Assembly (NCBI RefSeq): GCF_023973165.1
Contig: NZ_CP099547.1
Span: 620,001-684,000, forward strand
Origin: Arcanobacterium pinnipediorum
Lineage (GTDB): Bacteria > Actinomycetota > Actinomycetes > Actinomycetales > Actinomycetaceae
Direction of reading: 5' to 3'
Length of the DNA stretch: 64,000 bases
The notes under the pieces were generated by a model. That model searched no databases. It had not been told where the DNA came from and saw only the letters and a list, made by a program, of their open reading frames with translations. How positions within the stretch are numbered: the stretch's first letter is position 1; the number at the start of each line of letters is the position of its first letter. The translations under genes and the position numbers were made by a program. Positions 53,870 to 62,994 of this stretch are shown here, piece after piece.

Positions 53870-54380
53870 CTTGCTGTGTTGTTCCAAGACTTTATTCAGT
53901 ATGAAGCTTCACTTCGTGAGAATGTAGGCTTCGGGCGTATTGAGAATCTAGAAGATACTGAAGGTGTCCTAGGGGCAATTCAACGAGCTCAGCTCATGGA
54001 TGTAGTTGAACATCTCCCTAAGGGGATTGACACACAACTTGGAAAATGGTTTAGCAGACGGTCTGCAACTGTCTGACGGTGAATGGTAGCGTGTCGCGCT
54101 TGCTCGGGCTTTCTTCCGTAATACTCCGATCATCGTGTTGGACGAACCAACGGCTACGCTTGACTCCCATGCGTAGGAAGCAGTTTTTCAACAGATAAAT
54201 GACGAAGCTTCACAAGCTACGAAAATCCTTATTTCTCATCGTTTTTCAACAGTGCGTATGGCAGACGAGATTTTAGTCATCGGTGAGGGTCAGCTCCTAG
54301 AAAGCGGAAGGCATCATGCTTTAGTGTCAGCCGGTGGAGTATACGCTCAGATTATGCTACTCAGGCGAAAGGCTACAGCG
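53870..54380 (+). pseudogene. Broken ABC exporter ATPase domain
   Basis: Sequence right after the IS reads VLFQDFIQYEASLRENVGFG and AQLMDVVEHLPKGIDTQLGK. After a frameshift near 54048 it continues QLSDGEW-stop-RVALARAFF (signature), IIVLDEPTATLDSHA-stop (Walker B) and ILISHRFSTVRMADEI (switch His). It is the C-terminal half of an ATPase of the exporter type, inactivated by a shift and two stops. The 5' part is missing at the IS junction. From 54380 to 54600 I see nothing identifiable. Confidence 0.85.
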
Positions 54381-54629
54381 ATCGTGAGGCTGACTCGGTA
54401 TAGCTTGTATCGCGACCTTGTTGTCGCAGGTGGAGGTACAGCGGAATGGACCTACAGGCAGTGTGCAGGATCGATGATAGTCAGAAAGTGTTGATGAACT
54501 ATTTTCCCCTGCTTGCCAGAATGCCCATACGCAAGACTGTGGCTGAGTGGCTCTCAGTTCACCATCTTTTGTCACCCCGAGGGAGCGTATTGCTAGAATA
54601 AGCTGAAACCAGACGAAAAGGAGGTATGC

Positions 54630-54914
54630 GTGTTCTGGAAGAAAAGTCTTGAGACTCTTCGCCAAGAGCTCGACGAGGTCAATCGCGAAATCGCGAATAA
54701 TCCGTTATCTGAAAGCTCTGTTTCCAAAGCTAGTGCGTTGATCGAACAATTCAAAGAAGAAGGACGTGAAGCACATATCGATGACGAGCTAGCTAGCCGC
54801 GGACTGCCAAGCGCTGAGGAAATCGGAAAACTTATCGTCCAGCATTCGTTCGGCCTTGCTCGGTTGAATAAGAAACGTATCAAACTCGAGACGAAGCTAG
54901 CGCAGCTGAGCTAG
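54630..54914 (+). CDS. Small coiled-coil protein of unknown function
   Basis: The 94-aa product is rich in Glu, Lys, Leu and Ser and is predicted to be helical, with likely coiled coils at both ends (ETLRQELDEVNREIANN and LNKKRIKLETKLAQLS). It has no signal peptide or membrane span. The AAAAGGAGG ribosome-binding site is excellent for GTG 54630. A clear terminator follows 23 bases after the stop, so it is a single-gene unit. I do not recognise a family. Confidence 0.65.
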   Translation: MFWKKSLETLRQELDEVNREIANNPLSESSVSKASALIEQFKEEGREAHIDDELASRGLPSAEEIGKLIVQHSFGLARLNKKRIKLETKLAQLS

Positions 54915-54937
54915 CCATTTTGCTCAGCAATTGTCGA

Positions 54938-54972
54938 AACCCCTCGGAGCGTCACGGCCCGAGGGGTTTTCC
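54938..54972 (+). terminator. Terminator of the coiled-coil protein gene
   Basis: AAACCCCTCGG and CCGAGGGGTTT form an 11-bp stem with an 11-base loop, followed by TCC. The arms carry T-runs in both directions. The following 265 bases to etfB hold short degenerate repeats (GCAACAGTTCYTGCC, GCCTARCAACA) and no gene. Confidence 0.8.
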
Positions 54973-55237
54973 ATCAGGCCAGGGCCAGCATCAGCCCTGC
55001 AACAGTTCCTGCCTAACAACATTTCCAGCCTAGCAACAGTTCTTGCCCGCCAAAGACCCAGCCCATCGTAGTACCAGCCCGCCCAAGGTTTAGCGACTAA
55101 TGCCACCGTAGTCCCATGCCTACTATCTGCCGCGACCCGGTAGAATAGTTCTAGTTTTAAGCGGTACTCGGCGCTGAACCGGCGTCGTTATCGAGAACGC
55201 ATAGCATATTTAGTCCGCGATACTAAGGAGCACATTC

Positions 55238-56014
55238 ATGAGCGTGGTTGTTGCCTACAAGTACACCACGAACCCGCAAGATGCTCGGGTGAGTGAGGAT
55301 GGAACAGTTGATTGGTCACGTGCAAAACCAGCAATGAGCGATTATGATCCAGTAGCGGCACAGGTGGGCAAAGAGCTCGCCGCCAAGCTTGGTACTGAAT
55401 CTATCGGTATCAGCGTCGGGCCAGCTGTTATCGGTGGTTCGATGGCGCGCAAGAACGCGATGTCTAAAGGCTTTAGCCGCGGATTGATTTTGGCTGACGA
55501 TGAAGCCACCGATCTCAACCCAACCCAATACGCACAGCTACTTTCCCAGCTCGTTACCCGCATCGCAGATGCCACCATTGTTATCACCGGCGATGCCTCT
55601 ATCGATAATGGTGCTTCCATGACTTCGGCAATCCTCGGCGGTTACCTTGGTTGGCCAACCTTCCAGCAGGTGGAAAAGATTGAGCCACAAAGCGATGGAT
55701 TTGTCCTTACCCAGCAGGTTCCCGGCGGTAGTCGTAGGGTGGAAGTTGCTGGACCAGTTGTTGTTGCGGTGACTTCGGATGCGGCACGCGTCCCTGCGCC
55801 GTCGATGAAAGAAATTCTCGCTGCCGGAAAGACGCCAGTTGAGGTTGTTTCGATGGCTGACGTCGAATCAGCACCTGCTGGTGTAACGATCACCGGTCAC
55901 GCCAAGCCAGCTGAGCGCGAACGCAAGCGCATCATTTTTACTGGCCCAGACGCTGTTAATGAACTCGTTCAAGCCCTGCGCACAGACGGCGTACTCGACG
56001 GAAAGGAAGCCTGA
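55238..56014 (+). CDS. etfB: Electron transfer flavoprotein beta subunit (FixA type)
   Basis: EtfB binds AMP or a second FAD and pairs with EtfA. The family pattern is seen in VVVAYKYTTNPQDARV and in the nucleotide-binding DASIDNGASMTSAILGGYLGW. AAGGAG precedes ATG 55238. The TGATG overlap with etfA gives tight coupling. With fixC and fixX downstream, the set matches FixABCX, in which electron bifurcation from NADH drives reduction of ferredoxin and quinone. Confidence 0.92.
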   Translation: MSVVVAYKYTTNPQDARVSEDGTVDWSRAKPAMSDYDPVAAQVGKELAAKLGTESIGISVGPAVIGGSMARKNAMSKGFSRGLILADDEATDLNPTQYAQLLSQLVTRIADATIVITGDASIDNGASMTSAILGGYLGWPTFQQVEKIEPQSDGFVLTQQVPGGSRRVEVAGPVVVAVTSDAARVPAPSMKEILAAGKTPVEVVSMADVESAPAGVTITGHAKPAERERKRIIFTGPDAVNELVQALRTDGVLDGKEA

Positions 56015-56886
56015 TGGCAACCACTTGGATTCTTACCTCCACTGGAGAAATCGCTGACCTGGTTGAACTTGGCCGTCAGCGCGGTGACGGCATCACCGCC
56101 GTCGTCGTTGGTGACGCAGACGTTGCGGGCGTAGATTCAGCGATTACTATAGCTCTCGACGCCGATATGCCGGTTGAAGCCTTAGCGCCAGTTGTTGCAC
56201 AAACTGTTTCAGCAGGTCCCGACGACGTCGTACTCGTAGCAGATACGCCACCAGATCGCGTTTTGGGCGGGGCAGTGGCTGCCAAGCTTAATGCGCCAGT
56301 GCTTACTGGGGTGCAATCACTAGGAGCCCATACCGCCCAAGTTTCACGATTTGGCGCCATCACGTTACAAACAGTCCAGTTCGATGGTCCAGTTGTTGGC
56401 GTTCACGCCGGCGGTTCAGCGATCGAGGGCGAAGCAGTAGCGCCACAAAGCGCTACCGGTCAGCCGTTGCCTGCGCGCGTCAGCGCCTACGACGTCAGCG
56501 AAACCTCAGATATTGATATTGCGCATGCTCAGCGTGTGATCTGCGCTGGTCGCGGTTTCGAAAACAAAGAAGATCTGCAGCTCGCACAGAACCTCGCAGA
56601 CGCCTTGGGTGCCGAGCTCGGCGTATCGCGCCCGTTGGCAGAAGGCTACGGTTGGATGCCGCGCGAAAGCTACATCGGCGTCTCAGGTCAGATTGTTGCG
56701 CCGGAACTTTATGTCGCTATCGGTATTTCCGGCCAGATTCACCACACTGCTGGCGTGACTGATTCGCAAACAATCGTGGTAATCAACAACGATGAGCTGG
56801 CAACGATGTTTGATTTTGCTGATTATGGCATTGTTGGTGATCTATACCAGGTCTTGCCAGAACTCACTGCCGCACTAGCTAACTAG
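56014..56886 (+). CDS. etfA: Electron transfer flavoprotein alpha subunit (FixB type)
   Basis: The C-terminal FAD-binding domain carries GVSGQIVAPELYVAIGISGQ followed by IHHTAGV and ends in GIVGDLYQVLPEL, typical of EtfA/FixB. The N-terminal domain is Ala/Val-rich alpha/beta. At 290 aa it is slightly shorter than many EtfA. It forms the heterodimer with the product of etfB. Confidence 0.92.
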   Translation: MATTWILTSTGEIADLVELGRQRGDGITAVVVGDADVAGVDSAITIALDADMPVEALAPVVAQTVSAGPDDVVLVADTPPDRVLGGAVAAKLNAPVLTGVQSLGAHTAQVSRFGAITLQTVQFDGPVVGVHAGGSAIEGEAVAPQSATGQPLPARVSAYDVSETSDIDIAHAQRVICAGRGFENKEDLQLAQNLADALGAELGVSRPLAEGYGWMPRESYIGVSGQIVAPELYVAIGISGQIHHTAGVTDSQTIVVINNDELATMFDFADYGIVGDLYQVLPELTAALAN

Positions 56887-56966
56887 GTTGCGGCTTTTGG
56901 GTTCGGTACTGACTCAGCTAACACCGATTAACTAGTTCTACGCCGGCAATATGTGAAAGAAGCTTG

Positions 56967-58268
56967 ATGGATATCGAATACGATTTTGACGTTATCGTGG
57001 TGGGAGCTGGCATTGCTGGCATAACAGCAGCGTACTTGTTGACAAAAGATGGGCACGAGGTTTTGTTGGCAGAACGCGGTAACGAACCGGGGGAGAAGAA
57101 TCTCTCCGGCGGGGTTTTCTATTCGCGTGTGATGGATGAGATTTTCGAAAATTTCTCCACCCAAGCACCCGTTGAGCGTTCGATTACCCGTAACGTATTG
57201 ACCTTGCTGAATGCTGAGTCAGCTGTGTCAGTGGACTATTGGGATGCGTCGCTTGCCGAGCCAACAAATGCGGTAACAGTTTTGCGCGCCAAGCTAGATC
57301 CGTGGCTTGCCGAGCAGGCAGAAGAAGCCGGTGTGACGGTGATGAACGGAGTCAAGGTCGATGAGCTGGTCAAGAGCGAATCGGGTGCAGTTTGCGGTAT
57401 TCGTGCCGGCGAAGATGTGTTGTATGCGAAGATCGTCGTCTTGGCTGATGGGGTAAATTCTTTCCTCGCTCGTAGTGTGGGCTTGCGTCCGGCGCCAGCT
57501 CCTGCCCATCTTGGAGTGGGAGTGAAGTCAGTTATTCGTATCGGTGAAGACGCGGTGAACCAGCGTTTCGGAGTCAGTAGCGACGACGGCGTTGCCTACG
57601 CGCTCGTTGGTGATGCCACCCGCGGTGTACCAGGCGGTGCGTTCCTTTATACGAATAAGGATTCGATCAGTTTAGGCATCGTGGTCAATGTTGCTGACTT
57701 AGCAAAATCCGGGCACGACGTCGTTGATCTCCATGATCACCTTCTTACCCATCCGTTCATCGAGCCACTTATTGCCGGCGGTGAGGTACTCGAGTACGGT
57801 ACCCACATGGTTGCCGAAGGTGGGCAAGCAATGGTCGGCCGCCTCGCGTTCGACGGTGCGGTGATTGTTGGCGATGCCGGCGGGTTTACGATCAACAACG
57901 GTTTTGCTATTCGCGGCATGGATTTAGCTGCTGAATCGGGACGCTGCGCTGCTCAGGCAATCGGCGTCGCGTTGCGCGCAGGAGATTATTCGGCAGCCGG
58001 ATTGGCGGCGTATGCGGAAAATATTGCCGCATCGTGGCTGGGTAAGGATATGGCTACGTTTAAGAAAGCTCCAGAGCTTCTTGCTAGCACGCCAGAGCTC
58101 TACGGTCAGTTGGGGGAGTATGCGGCTAGCGCGTTGCGCGGTGTTTACCGCATGGATCAAACTCCGCGTAGGAAGCTCTCCTCTCTCATAGTTAAGAAGA
58201 TGAAGGCATCCGGGTTGAGCGTGTGGAAGCTCGCGAAGATTGTTCGCAAGATTCAAGGAGGTCTGTGA
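56967..58268 (+). CDS. fixC: FixC-type electron transfer flavoprotein:quinone oxidoreductase
   Basis: The FAD-binding Rossmann motif VVGAGIAGITAAYLL lies at residues 11-25 and a second FAD contact is VGDAGGFTINNGF. The protein passes electrons from the ETF to the membrane quinone pool, together with the ferredoxin-like FixX encoded next. ATG 56967 is used; the in-frame TTG at 56964 adds one residue. The stop overlaps the fixX start (TGATG type). At 433 aa it matches FixC rather than the longer mitochondrial ETF-QO. Confidence 0.92.
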   Translation: MDIEYDFDVIVVGAGIAGITAAYLLTKDGHEVLLAERGNEPGEKNLSGGVFYSRVMDEIFENFSTQAPVERSITRNVLTLLNAESAVSVDYWDASLAEPTNAVTVLRAKLDPWLAEQAEEAGVTVMNGVKVDELVKSESGAVCGIRAGEDVLYAKIVVLADGVNSFLARSVGLRPAPAPAHLGVGVKSVIRIGEDAVNQRFGVSSDDGVAYALVGDATRGVPGGAFLYTNKDSISLGIVVNVADLAKSGHDVVDLHDHLLTHPFIEPLIAGGEVLEYGTHMVAEGGQAMVGRLAFDGAVIVGDAGGFTINNGFAIRGMDLAAESGRCAAQAIGVALRAGDYSAAGLAAYAENIAASWLGKDMATFKKAPELLASTPELYGQLGEYAASALRGVYRMDQTPRRKLSSLIVKKMKASGLSVWKLAKIVRKIQGGL

Positions 58269-58570
58269 TGGCTGAGAGCAAGTTTTCACTTCCGCCACTC
58301 AATCGACGCTTGGCAGGCAATGCCTACGAAACAGATGATGGAAATTCGCATATTGAAATCCATCAAGAAGCATTGGCAGCGAGCGGCTTTGCAGATACGT
58401 TGATCCGGATCTGCCCGGCGAAGGTCTATTCGAAGAATCCTGATGGTACGGTTGCTGCCGAATACGCTGCCTGCCTTGAGTGTGGCACGTGTTTAGCTCT
58501 AGCTCCATCTGGAACGTTGAGTTGGCACTATCCGGAATCTGGGATGGGGATCAGCTACCGCGAAGGCTGA
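58268..58570 (+). CDS. fixX: FixX ferredoxin-like protein
   Basis: ATG 58268 overlaps the fixC stop. The 100-aa product shows ICPAKVYSKN and CLECGTC, the four Cys that can hold one 4Fe-4S cluster, and ends LSWHYPESGMGISYREG, the FixX-type C-terminus. A longer frame back to 58223 only overlaps fixC. It should be the iron-sulfur partner of FixC and is the last gene of the operon, ending 8 bases from the convergent exporter gene. Confidence 0.9.
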   Translation: MAESKFSLPPLNRRLAGNAYETDDGNSHIEIHQEALAASGFADTLIRICPAKVYSKNPDGTVAAEYAACLECGTCLALAPSGTLSWHYPESGMGISYREG

Positions 58571-58578
58571 GGCCTAGT

Positions 58579-60093
58579 TTAGCGGATTGGTTTAGGAACT
58601 CGGCGCAACATGACGAATGCCGATGTTGCGGTGAGTGAGGCTAAGAACGTGACGAGTCCTAAGGCTAGCAACATTCCAGCTAGCCAGTTCGGGCTGGTAG
58701 ATCCGAGGTTTTGACCTGCGAAAAATACGCCAGTGACCATTGCGATACTGATGGCTGTGGCCATGCGTTGTCCGGTTTGGAGGAAGCCGCCTGCAATGCC
58801 ACCGTGTGCTCGCGGCACGTCCATCATTGTTAGGGTCTGGTTGGCAGCCCCGAAGGCGCCGAAAGAAAAGCCTTGGAACGCCAGCGGCAGGGTAGCCCAC
58901 CAGAAGTTTGCACCGTGTTCGATTTCCCAGACGATGAATGCCAGAGCCACCGAGGACAATACGATGATGAGTGTACAAAGAACTTGGATTACACCGCCGT
59001 TATCGTAGGCTCGTCGGCCACTCCACATCGCTCCAATTGCAGAAAAAACAGCATTTGGCAAGGTTAGGAGTCCGACGTTGAGTGCGCTTACTCCGATACC
59101 GTTTTGTAGGTAGATCGCGACGATCGCCATGATCGCTGGGCCGGCTAAAAAGAAGAGCGAACCGGTTAGAGTTCCTAGTCCATAGCTGGGCAGTTTAAGA
59201 AGATCGAGATCCATCATCGGATAGTGCCCGCGTGCCTTATAGCGTTTTTCCCACGCTATCCAGGCCACGCCACCGACAACACCGAGGGGGAGCAATATCC
59301 AGAATGTAGGTGTGGGGTGGATAAAGGGCAACATAACGAACAAAACAGCTACCGTGAGCAACGTTATGCCCACCGGATCGATATCGATTTTTTCGCGCCG
59401 TTCGACGACGGTGTTGCCGGCTGCTATTTCCTGGTCGCGATATTCTTGTTGGACAGCTTCGTGATCTGGTCCGAGCGTGCGGCGTTCTTTTCCAAACGGT
59501 AGCCATCGAGCGCCGAGGATAAGCCCGAGAACACCTAGCGGTACGTTGACTGCAAAGCCGCCACGCCAGCCTAGATCATTGCCGAACCAGCCAATGAGCA
59601 AGCCAGAAAGAATAGGCCCGATTGCTACTGATATCGAAACAACTAGGCCGAATAATGCGAATGCTTGGGTGCGAGCTTTGCCTTGAAAGTATTGCACAAT
59701 CAATCCGGTGGTTTGTGGTGAAAGTATTCCAGCGCCCAGTCCTTGGAAAACACGCAAGATGTTGAGCGTCATGGTGGTTTGAGCCAGGCCAGCGGCTAGA
59801 GATGCGAGGGTGAATAACACCAGTCCGATCATAAATAGCGAAGAGCGTCCGAAGATATCGCCGAGTCTGCCAGCGGGAACAAGGATCACGCCGATAGCGA
59901 GGGTATAACCAGAAAGCACCCATTGGACTTCCGACGGTGAAGATCCTAGCGCTTGGGTCAAGGCTGGGAGTGCGTTATTTACTGAGCTTACCTGAACAAG
60001 AGCCATCATCAATGGAATGAGGAGAACGGCAAGTAGTTGGCGGCGATCATATATGCGCGGTGATCCAGGAACGCTAAATTCATGTGGTGCCAT
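58579..60093 (-). CDS. Major facilitator exporter, DHA2 (14-span) type
   Basis: The 504-aa product has about 14 hydrophobic segments and the MFS motif A as GRLGDIFGRSSLF near residue 80. ALPALTQALGSSPSEVQWVLSGYTLA at the first periplasmic region is typical of EmrB/QacA-like drug:proton exporters. A large polar loop (about 205-240) lies mid-protein. The substrate cannot be deduced. The upstream region (60094-60326) holds an imperfect palindrome that may bind a regulator, but no regulator gene is adjacent. Confidence 0.88.
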   Translation of the reverse strand: MAPHEFSVPGSPRIYDRRQLLAVLLIPLMMALVQVSSVNNALPALTQALGSSPSEVQWVLSGYTLAIGVILVPAGRLGDIFGRSSLFMIGLVLFTLASLAAGLAQTTMTLNILRVFQGLGAGILSPQTTGLIVQYFQGKARTQAFALFGLVVSISVAIGPILSGLLIGWFGNDLGWRGGFAVNVPLGVLGLILGARWLPFGKERRTLGPDHEAVQQEYRDQEIAAGNTVVERREKIDIDPVGITLLTVAVLFVMLPFIHPTPTFWILLPLGVVGGVAWIAWEKRYKARGHYPMMDLDLLKLPSYGLGTLTGSLFFLAGPAIMAIVAIYLQNGIGVSALNVGLLTLPNAVFSAIGAMWSGRRAYDNGGVIQVLCTLIIVLSSVALAFIVWEIEHGANFWWATLPLAFQGFSFGAFGAANQTLTMMDVPRAHGGIAGGFLQTGQRMATAISIAMVTGVFFAGQNLGSTSPNWLAGMLLALGLVTFLASLTATSAFVMLRRVPKPIR

Positions 60094-60184
60094 CGTTTAC
60101 TCCTCTAAGTGCCGTGATCTTCATATCGCAGTTCGTCCAGCTATTATCGAGCTGATTCGAAACCTGATGTAGGTTAAGAATGTG

Positions 60185-60214
60185 GTGTTATCGTGCTCAG
60201 ATATCGATTAACAC
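60185..60214. promoter_or_regulatory. Imperfect palindrome in the exporter/S4-protein intergenic region
   Basis: GTGTTATCG and CGATTAACAC are inverted with one extra base and a 11-base centre. It lies between divergent genes and could be an operator for the exporter. The evidence is only the symmetry and the location. Confidence 0.25.
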
Positions 60215-60326
60215 GGCGTTACTTTTTATCTTTTTAACACTTTGAGTTTAGTCTATTTAGATTTCAACTAAAGTGTTGGTGGGCACAATGTTGTGGTGAT
60301 TTTCCTGACCATTTAGGGTAGATGTT

Positions 60327-60710
60327 ATGAGTGAGTCGGTTCGAATAGATCTGTGGTTGTGGTCGGTACGCCAAACCAAGACGCGCAGCCTTGCCACAAG
60401 TGAATGTAAAGCCGGGCATGTGCGTATCAACGGCAATGTAGCCAAACCGTCGTCGCCAGTAAAAATAGGCGACGAAGTGCGCTACCGATTCCAAGGGTTT
60501 GACCGGGTCTTGCAGGTCAGTGCGCTGATAACCAAACGCACCAGTGCCACCCAAGCACAACTTTGTTACATAGATAAAAGCCCGCACCGCCCCAAAGTCT
60601 ATGTTCCACTGTTTACCCGGGAGCGCGGAACTGGGCGACCAACGAAGAAAGAGCGACGCGAATTGGACCGAATTCGTCGACGTGATTCTAACTATGGTCA
60701 CATAGGGTAG
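60327..60710 (+). CDS. S4-domain RNA-binding protein, HslR-like
   Basis: The N-terminal S4 fold reads RIDLWLWSVRQTKTRSLATS and GHVRINGNVAKPSSPVK, as in HslR/Hsp15, which binds free 50S subunits carrying nascent chains. The tail is basic (RPTKKERRELDRIRRR). The 127-aa length is typical. It lies just before pyrH, separated by 35 bases. Confidence 0.88.
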   Translation: MSESVRIDLWLWSVRQTKTRSLATSECKAGHVRINGNVAKPSSPVKIGDEVRYRFQGFDRVLQVSALITKRTSATQAQLCYIDKSPHRPKVYVPLFTRERGTGRPTKKERRELDRIRRRDSNYGHIG

Positions 60711-60745
60711 AATTTGGGTAGCGTGAATTAGAGGAAAGGTAGTCT

Positions 60746-61486
60746 ATGTCTTCTCAACCAGCTCCACACGGTACTCGCCGTGTTTTACTCAAACTCTCTG
60801 GCGAAGTGTTTGGTGGTGGCGGCATTGGCCTCGATACCAAAGTGTTGCGTCGAACTGCCGAAGAAATCGCCGAAGCGGTGCGTGCCGGGGTGCAGGTCGC
60901 CGTCGTCGTCGGTGGCGGAAATTTCTTCCGTGGCATTGAACTTCAAGAAAACGGAATGGATCGAGCGCGAGCAGATTATATGGGAATGCTGGGAACTGTG
61001 ATCAACGCAGTGGCTTTGCAAGATTTCCTTGAGAATTCAGGTATTCCATCGCGAGTGCAAACCGCGATCACCATGAGCCAAGTTGCTGAGGCATATATCC
61101 CGTTGCGTGCTATCCGTCACCTGGAAAAAGGGCGCGTCGTTATTTTTGGTGCTGGTGCTGGAATGCCTTACTTCTCTACAGATACAGTCTCTGCCCAGCG
61201 TGCACTTGAACTCCACTGTAACGAATTATTGGTTGGTAAAAATGGTGTTGATGGCGTCTATACCGCTGATCCGCGCACCGATCCTAATGCCGTGATGCTA
61301 GCGGAACTGACCTATGAGCAGGCATTGCGAGACCACCTGAAGGTTGTCGATGCTGCAGCATTTTCGCTGTGTCAAGATAACGGAATGACTATGCGCGTTT
61401 TTGGGATGGGTACCCCAGGAAACGTGTCGCGCGCGCTACGCGGCGAAAAGATCGGTACCCTAGTGACATCAACTACCAACAATTGA
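60746..61486 (+). CDS. pyrH: UMP kinase
   Basis: PyrH makes UDP from UMP. The amino-acid-kinase fold shows [24 protein letters not shown] and [23 protein letters not shown] precedes ATG 60746. The 246-aa length is usual. It normally follows tsf; here it is 13.8 kb away. It leads pyrH-frr-cdsA-rlmN. Confidence 0.96.
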   Translation: MSSQPAPHGTRRVLLKLSGEVFGGGGIGLDTKVLRRTAEEIAEAVRAGVQVAVVVGGGNFFRGIELQENGMDRARADYMGMLGTVINAVALQDFLENSGIPSRVQTAITMSQVAEAYIPLRAIRHLEKGRVVIFGAGAGMPYFSTDTVSAQRALELHCNELLVGKNGVDGVYTADPRTDPNAVMLAELTYEQALRDHLKVVDAAAFSLCQDNGMTMRVFGMGTPGNVSRALRGEKIGTLVTSTTNN

Positions 61487-61495
61487 GGAAAAATA

Positions 61496-62053
61496 ATGAT
61501 TGACGAAACACTGCTTGAAGCTGAAGAGAAGATGGGTAAAGCGATTGAGGTTGCCCACAACGACTTTTCTAAAATCCGCTCTGGTCGAGCAAATCCAGAA
61601 CTATTCACATCGCTGGTTGTAGATTACTATGGTGCGCCAACCCCACTCCAACAGTTAGCAACTGTTTCGGTACCAGAAGCGCGCACCGTTCTTATCTCTC
61701 CATATGATCGTTCTGCTATGAAAGATATTGAGCGCGCTATTCAAGAGTCAGACCTTGGCTTAAACCCAACCGATGATGGGCAGGTGTTGCGGATTAATCT
61801 TCCGGCGCTAACTGAAGAACGTCGTCGCGAATACGTCAAATTGGCAAAAACTAAGGGTGAAGATGCGCGTATTTCTATCCGGGCTATCCGCCGTAAGGCC
61901 AAAGAAACGCTAGATAAGATCAAGAAAGACGGCGATGCGGGTGAAGATGACGTCGAGCGCGCGGAAAAAGAACTTGAAACCCTGACTAAGAAGTATGTTG
62001 ATAAAGTGGATGCGCTTCTTGAATCCAAGGAAAAGGAATTAATGGAGATCTGA
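61496..62053 (+). CDS. frr: Ribosome recycling factor
   Basis: RRF splits post-termination ribosomes together with EF-G. The long helices show FSKIRSGRANPELF, YYGAPTPLQQLATV and IRRKAKETLDKIKKDG. The 185-aa length is exact for the family. It starts 9 bases after pyrH. Confidence 0.97.
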   Translation: MIDETLLEAEEKMGKAIEVAHNDFSKIRSGRANPELFTSLVVDYYGAPTPLQQLATVSVPEARTVLISPYDRSAMKDIERAIQESDLGLNPTDDGQVLRINLPALTEERRREYVKLAKTKGEDARISIRAIRRKAKETLDKIKKDGDAGEDDVERAEKELETLTKKYVDKVDALLESKEKELMEI

Positions 62054-62055
62054 TT

Positions 62056-62949
62056 TTGGCCGTTCCAAGCTCAACAAAAACCTCAACTTTTCTTAGCCGC
62101 CTCGTGCCGCACCCACCGCGGCCGCCACAAGAGGTGACCTCGCGTGCAGGTAGAAACGTCCCGGCGGCAGTTGCCACTGGGCTGGGATTGTTGAGCGTGG
62201 TGGGCCTATCCTTGGCATACAAGATCGAAATCTTTGTTGCTTTGGCGATCGCGTTTATGGTTGCCGGGCTCTGGGAGATTGCGGGTGCATTTCTTGCACG
62301 CAACATACGGATCCCGTTTATTCCGTTGATCATTGCCGGAGTAGGCATGATGTTGGCAACATGGTTTTGGGGTTTGGAAAGTGGCCTGATCGTTTTTGTT
62401 GTTGCCGCGCCACTGTCAATGCTGTGGCGAACATATATGCCTAAAGGCAACGCCCTTACAGATGGCGTTGCTGGGGTTTTTGCGTTGGCATGGATCGGGA
62501 TATTTTCCATGTTTGCCCTCGCTTTGGCTGCACTCGAACATGGTGCATTTGCTGTTGTGGCCTTGGTTTTGCTTCCTGTTGCTTCCGATACCGGTGGGTG
62601 GCTTGCCGGTATTACGTTTGGCAAGCATCCCATTGCGCCCTCGATTTCACCGAAGAAATCCTGGGAGGGATACGTCGGATCCACTCTCGGGGCACTGCTC
62701 GCTGCATTTCTCACCGTCTGGTTAGGGCTTGGTTTGCCTTGGTATGCAGCGGTAATTATCGGATTAACCATCCCGATATTTGCTACTGCTGGTGACTTCT
62801 CGGAGTCACTGTTGAAACGTGATCTTGGCGTTAAAGATATGGGATCTATCTTTCCAGGCCACGGTGGCGTCCTCGATAGGGTAGATTCATTGTTGTTTTG
62901 CGCGCCAATTCTCTACGTGGTCCTCACCTATGGATTCGGCTTGAACTAG
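62056..62949 (+). CDS. cdsA: Phosphatidate cytidylyltransferase
   Basis: CdsA makes CDP-diacylglycerol for phospholipid synthesis in the membrane. About eight spans are visible, and the C-terminal signature SLLKRDLGVKDMGSIFPGHG followed by DRVDS is diagnostic. The start is TTG 62056, two bases after the frr stop, and translation is probably coupled. The 297-aa length is normal. Confidence 0.94.
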   Translation: MAVPSSTKTSTFLSRLVPHPPRPPQEVTSRAGRNVPAAVATGLGLLSVVGLSLAYKIEIFVALAIAFMVAGLWEIAGAFLARNIRIPFIPLIIAGVGMMLATWFWGLESGLIVFVVAAPLSMLWRTYMPKGNALTDGVAGVFALAWIGIFSMFALALAALEHGAFAVVALVLLPVASDTGGWLAGITFGKHPIAPSISPKKSWEGYVGSTLGALLAAFLTVWLGLGLPWYAAVIIGLTIPIFATAGDFSESLLKRDLGVKDMGSIFPGHGGVLDRVDSLLFCAPILYVVLTYGFGLN

Positions 62950-62994
62950 CCAGAGGCAATTGAGGGCGCAGTTGAGGGGTTGTGAAGGACTGGA

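Noticed and set aside
47353..54180. Many in-frame TAG, TGA and TAA codons in recognisable genes, which could suggest stop-codon reassignment
   Set aside because: All three stops occur, they are mixed with frameshifts and deletions, and they are confined to the island; housekeeping genes outside it are clean. Ordinary decay explains them.
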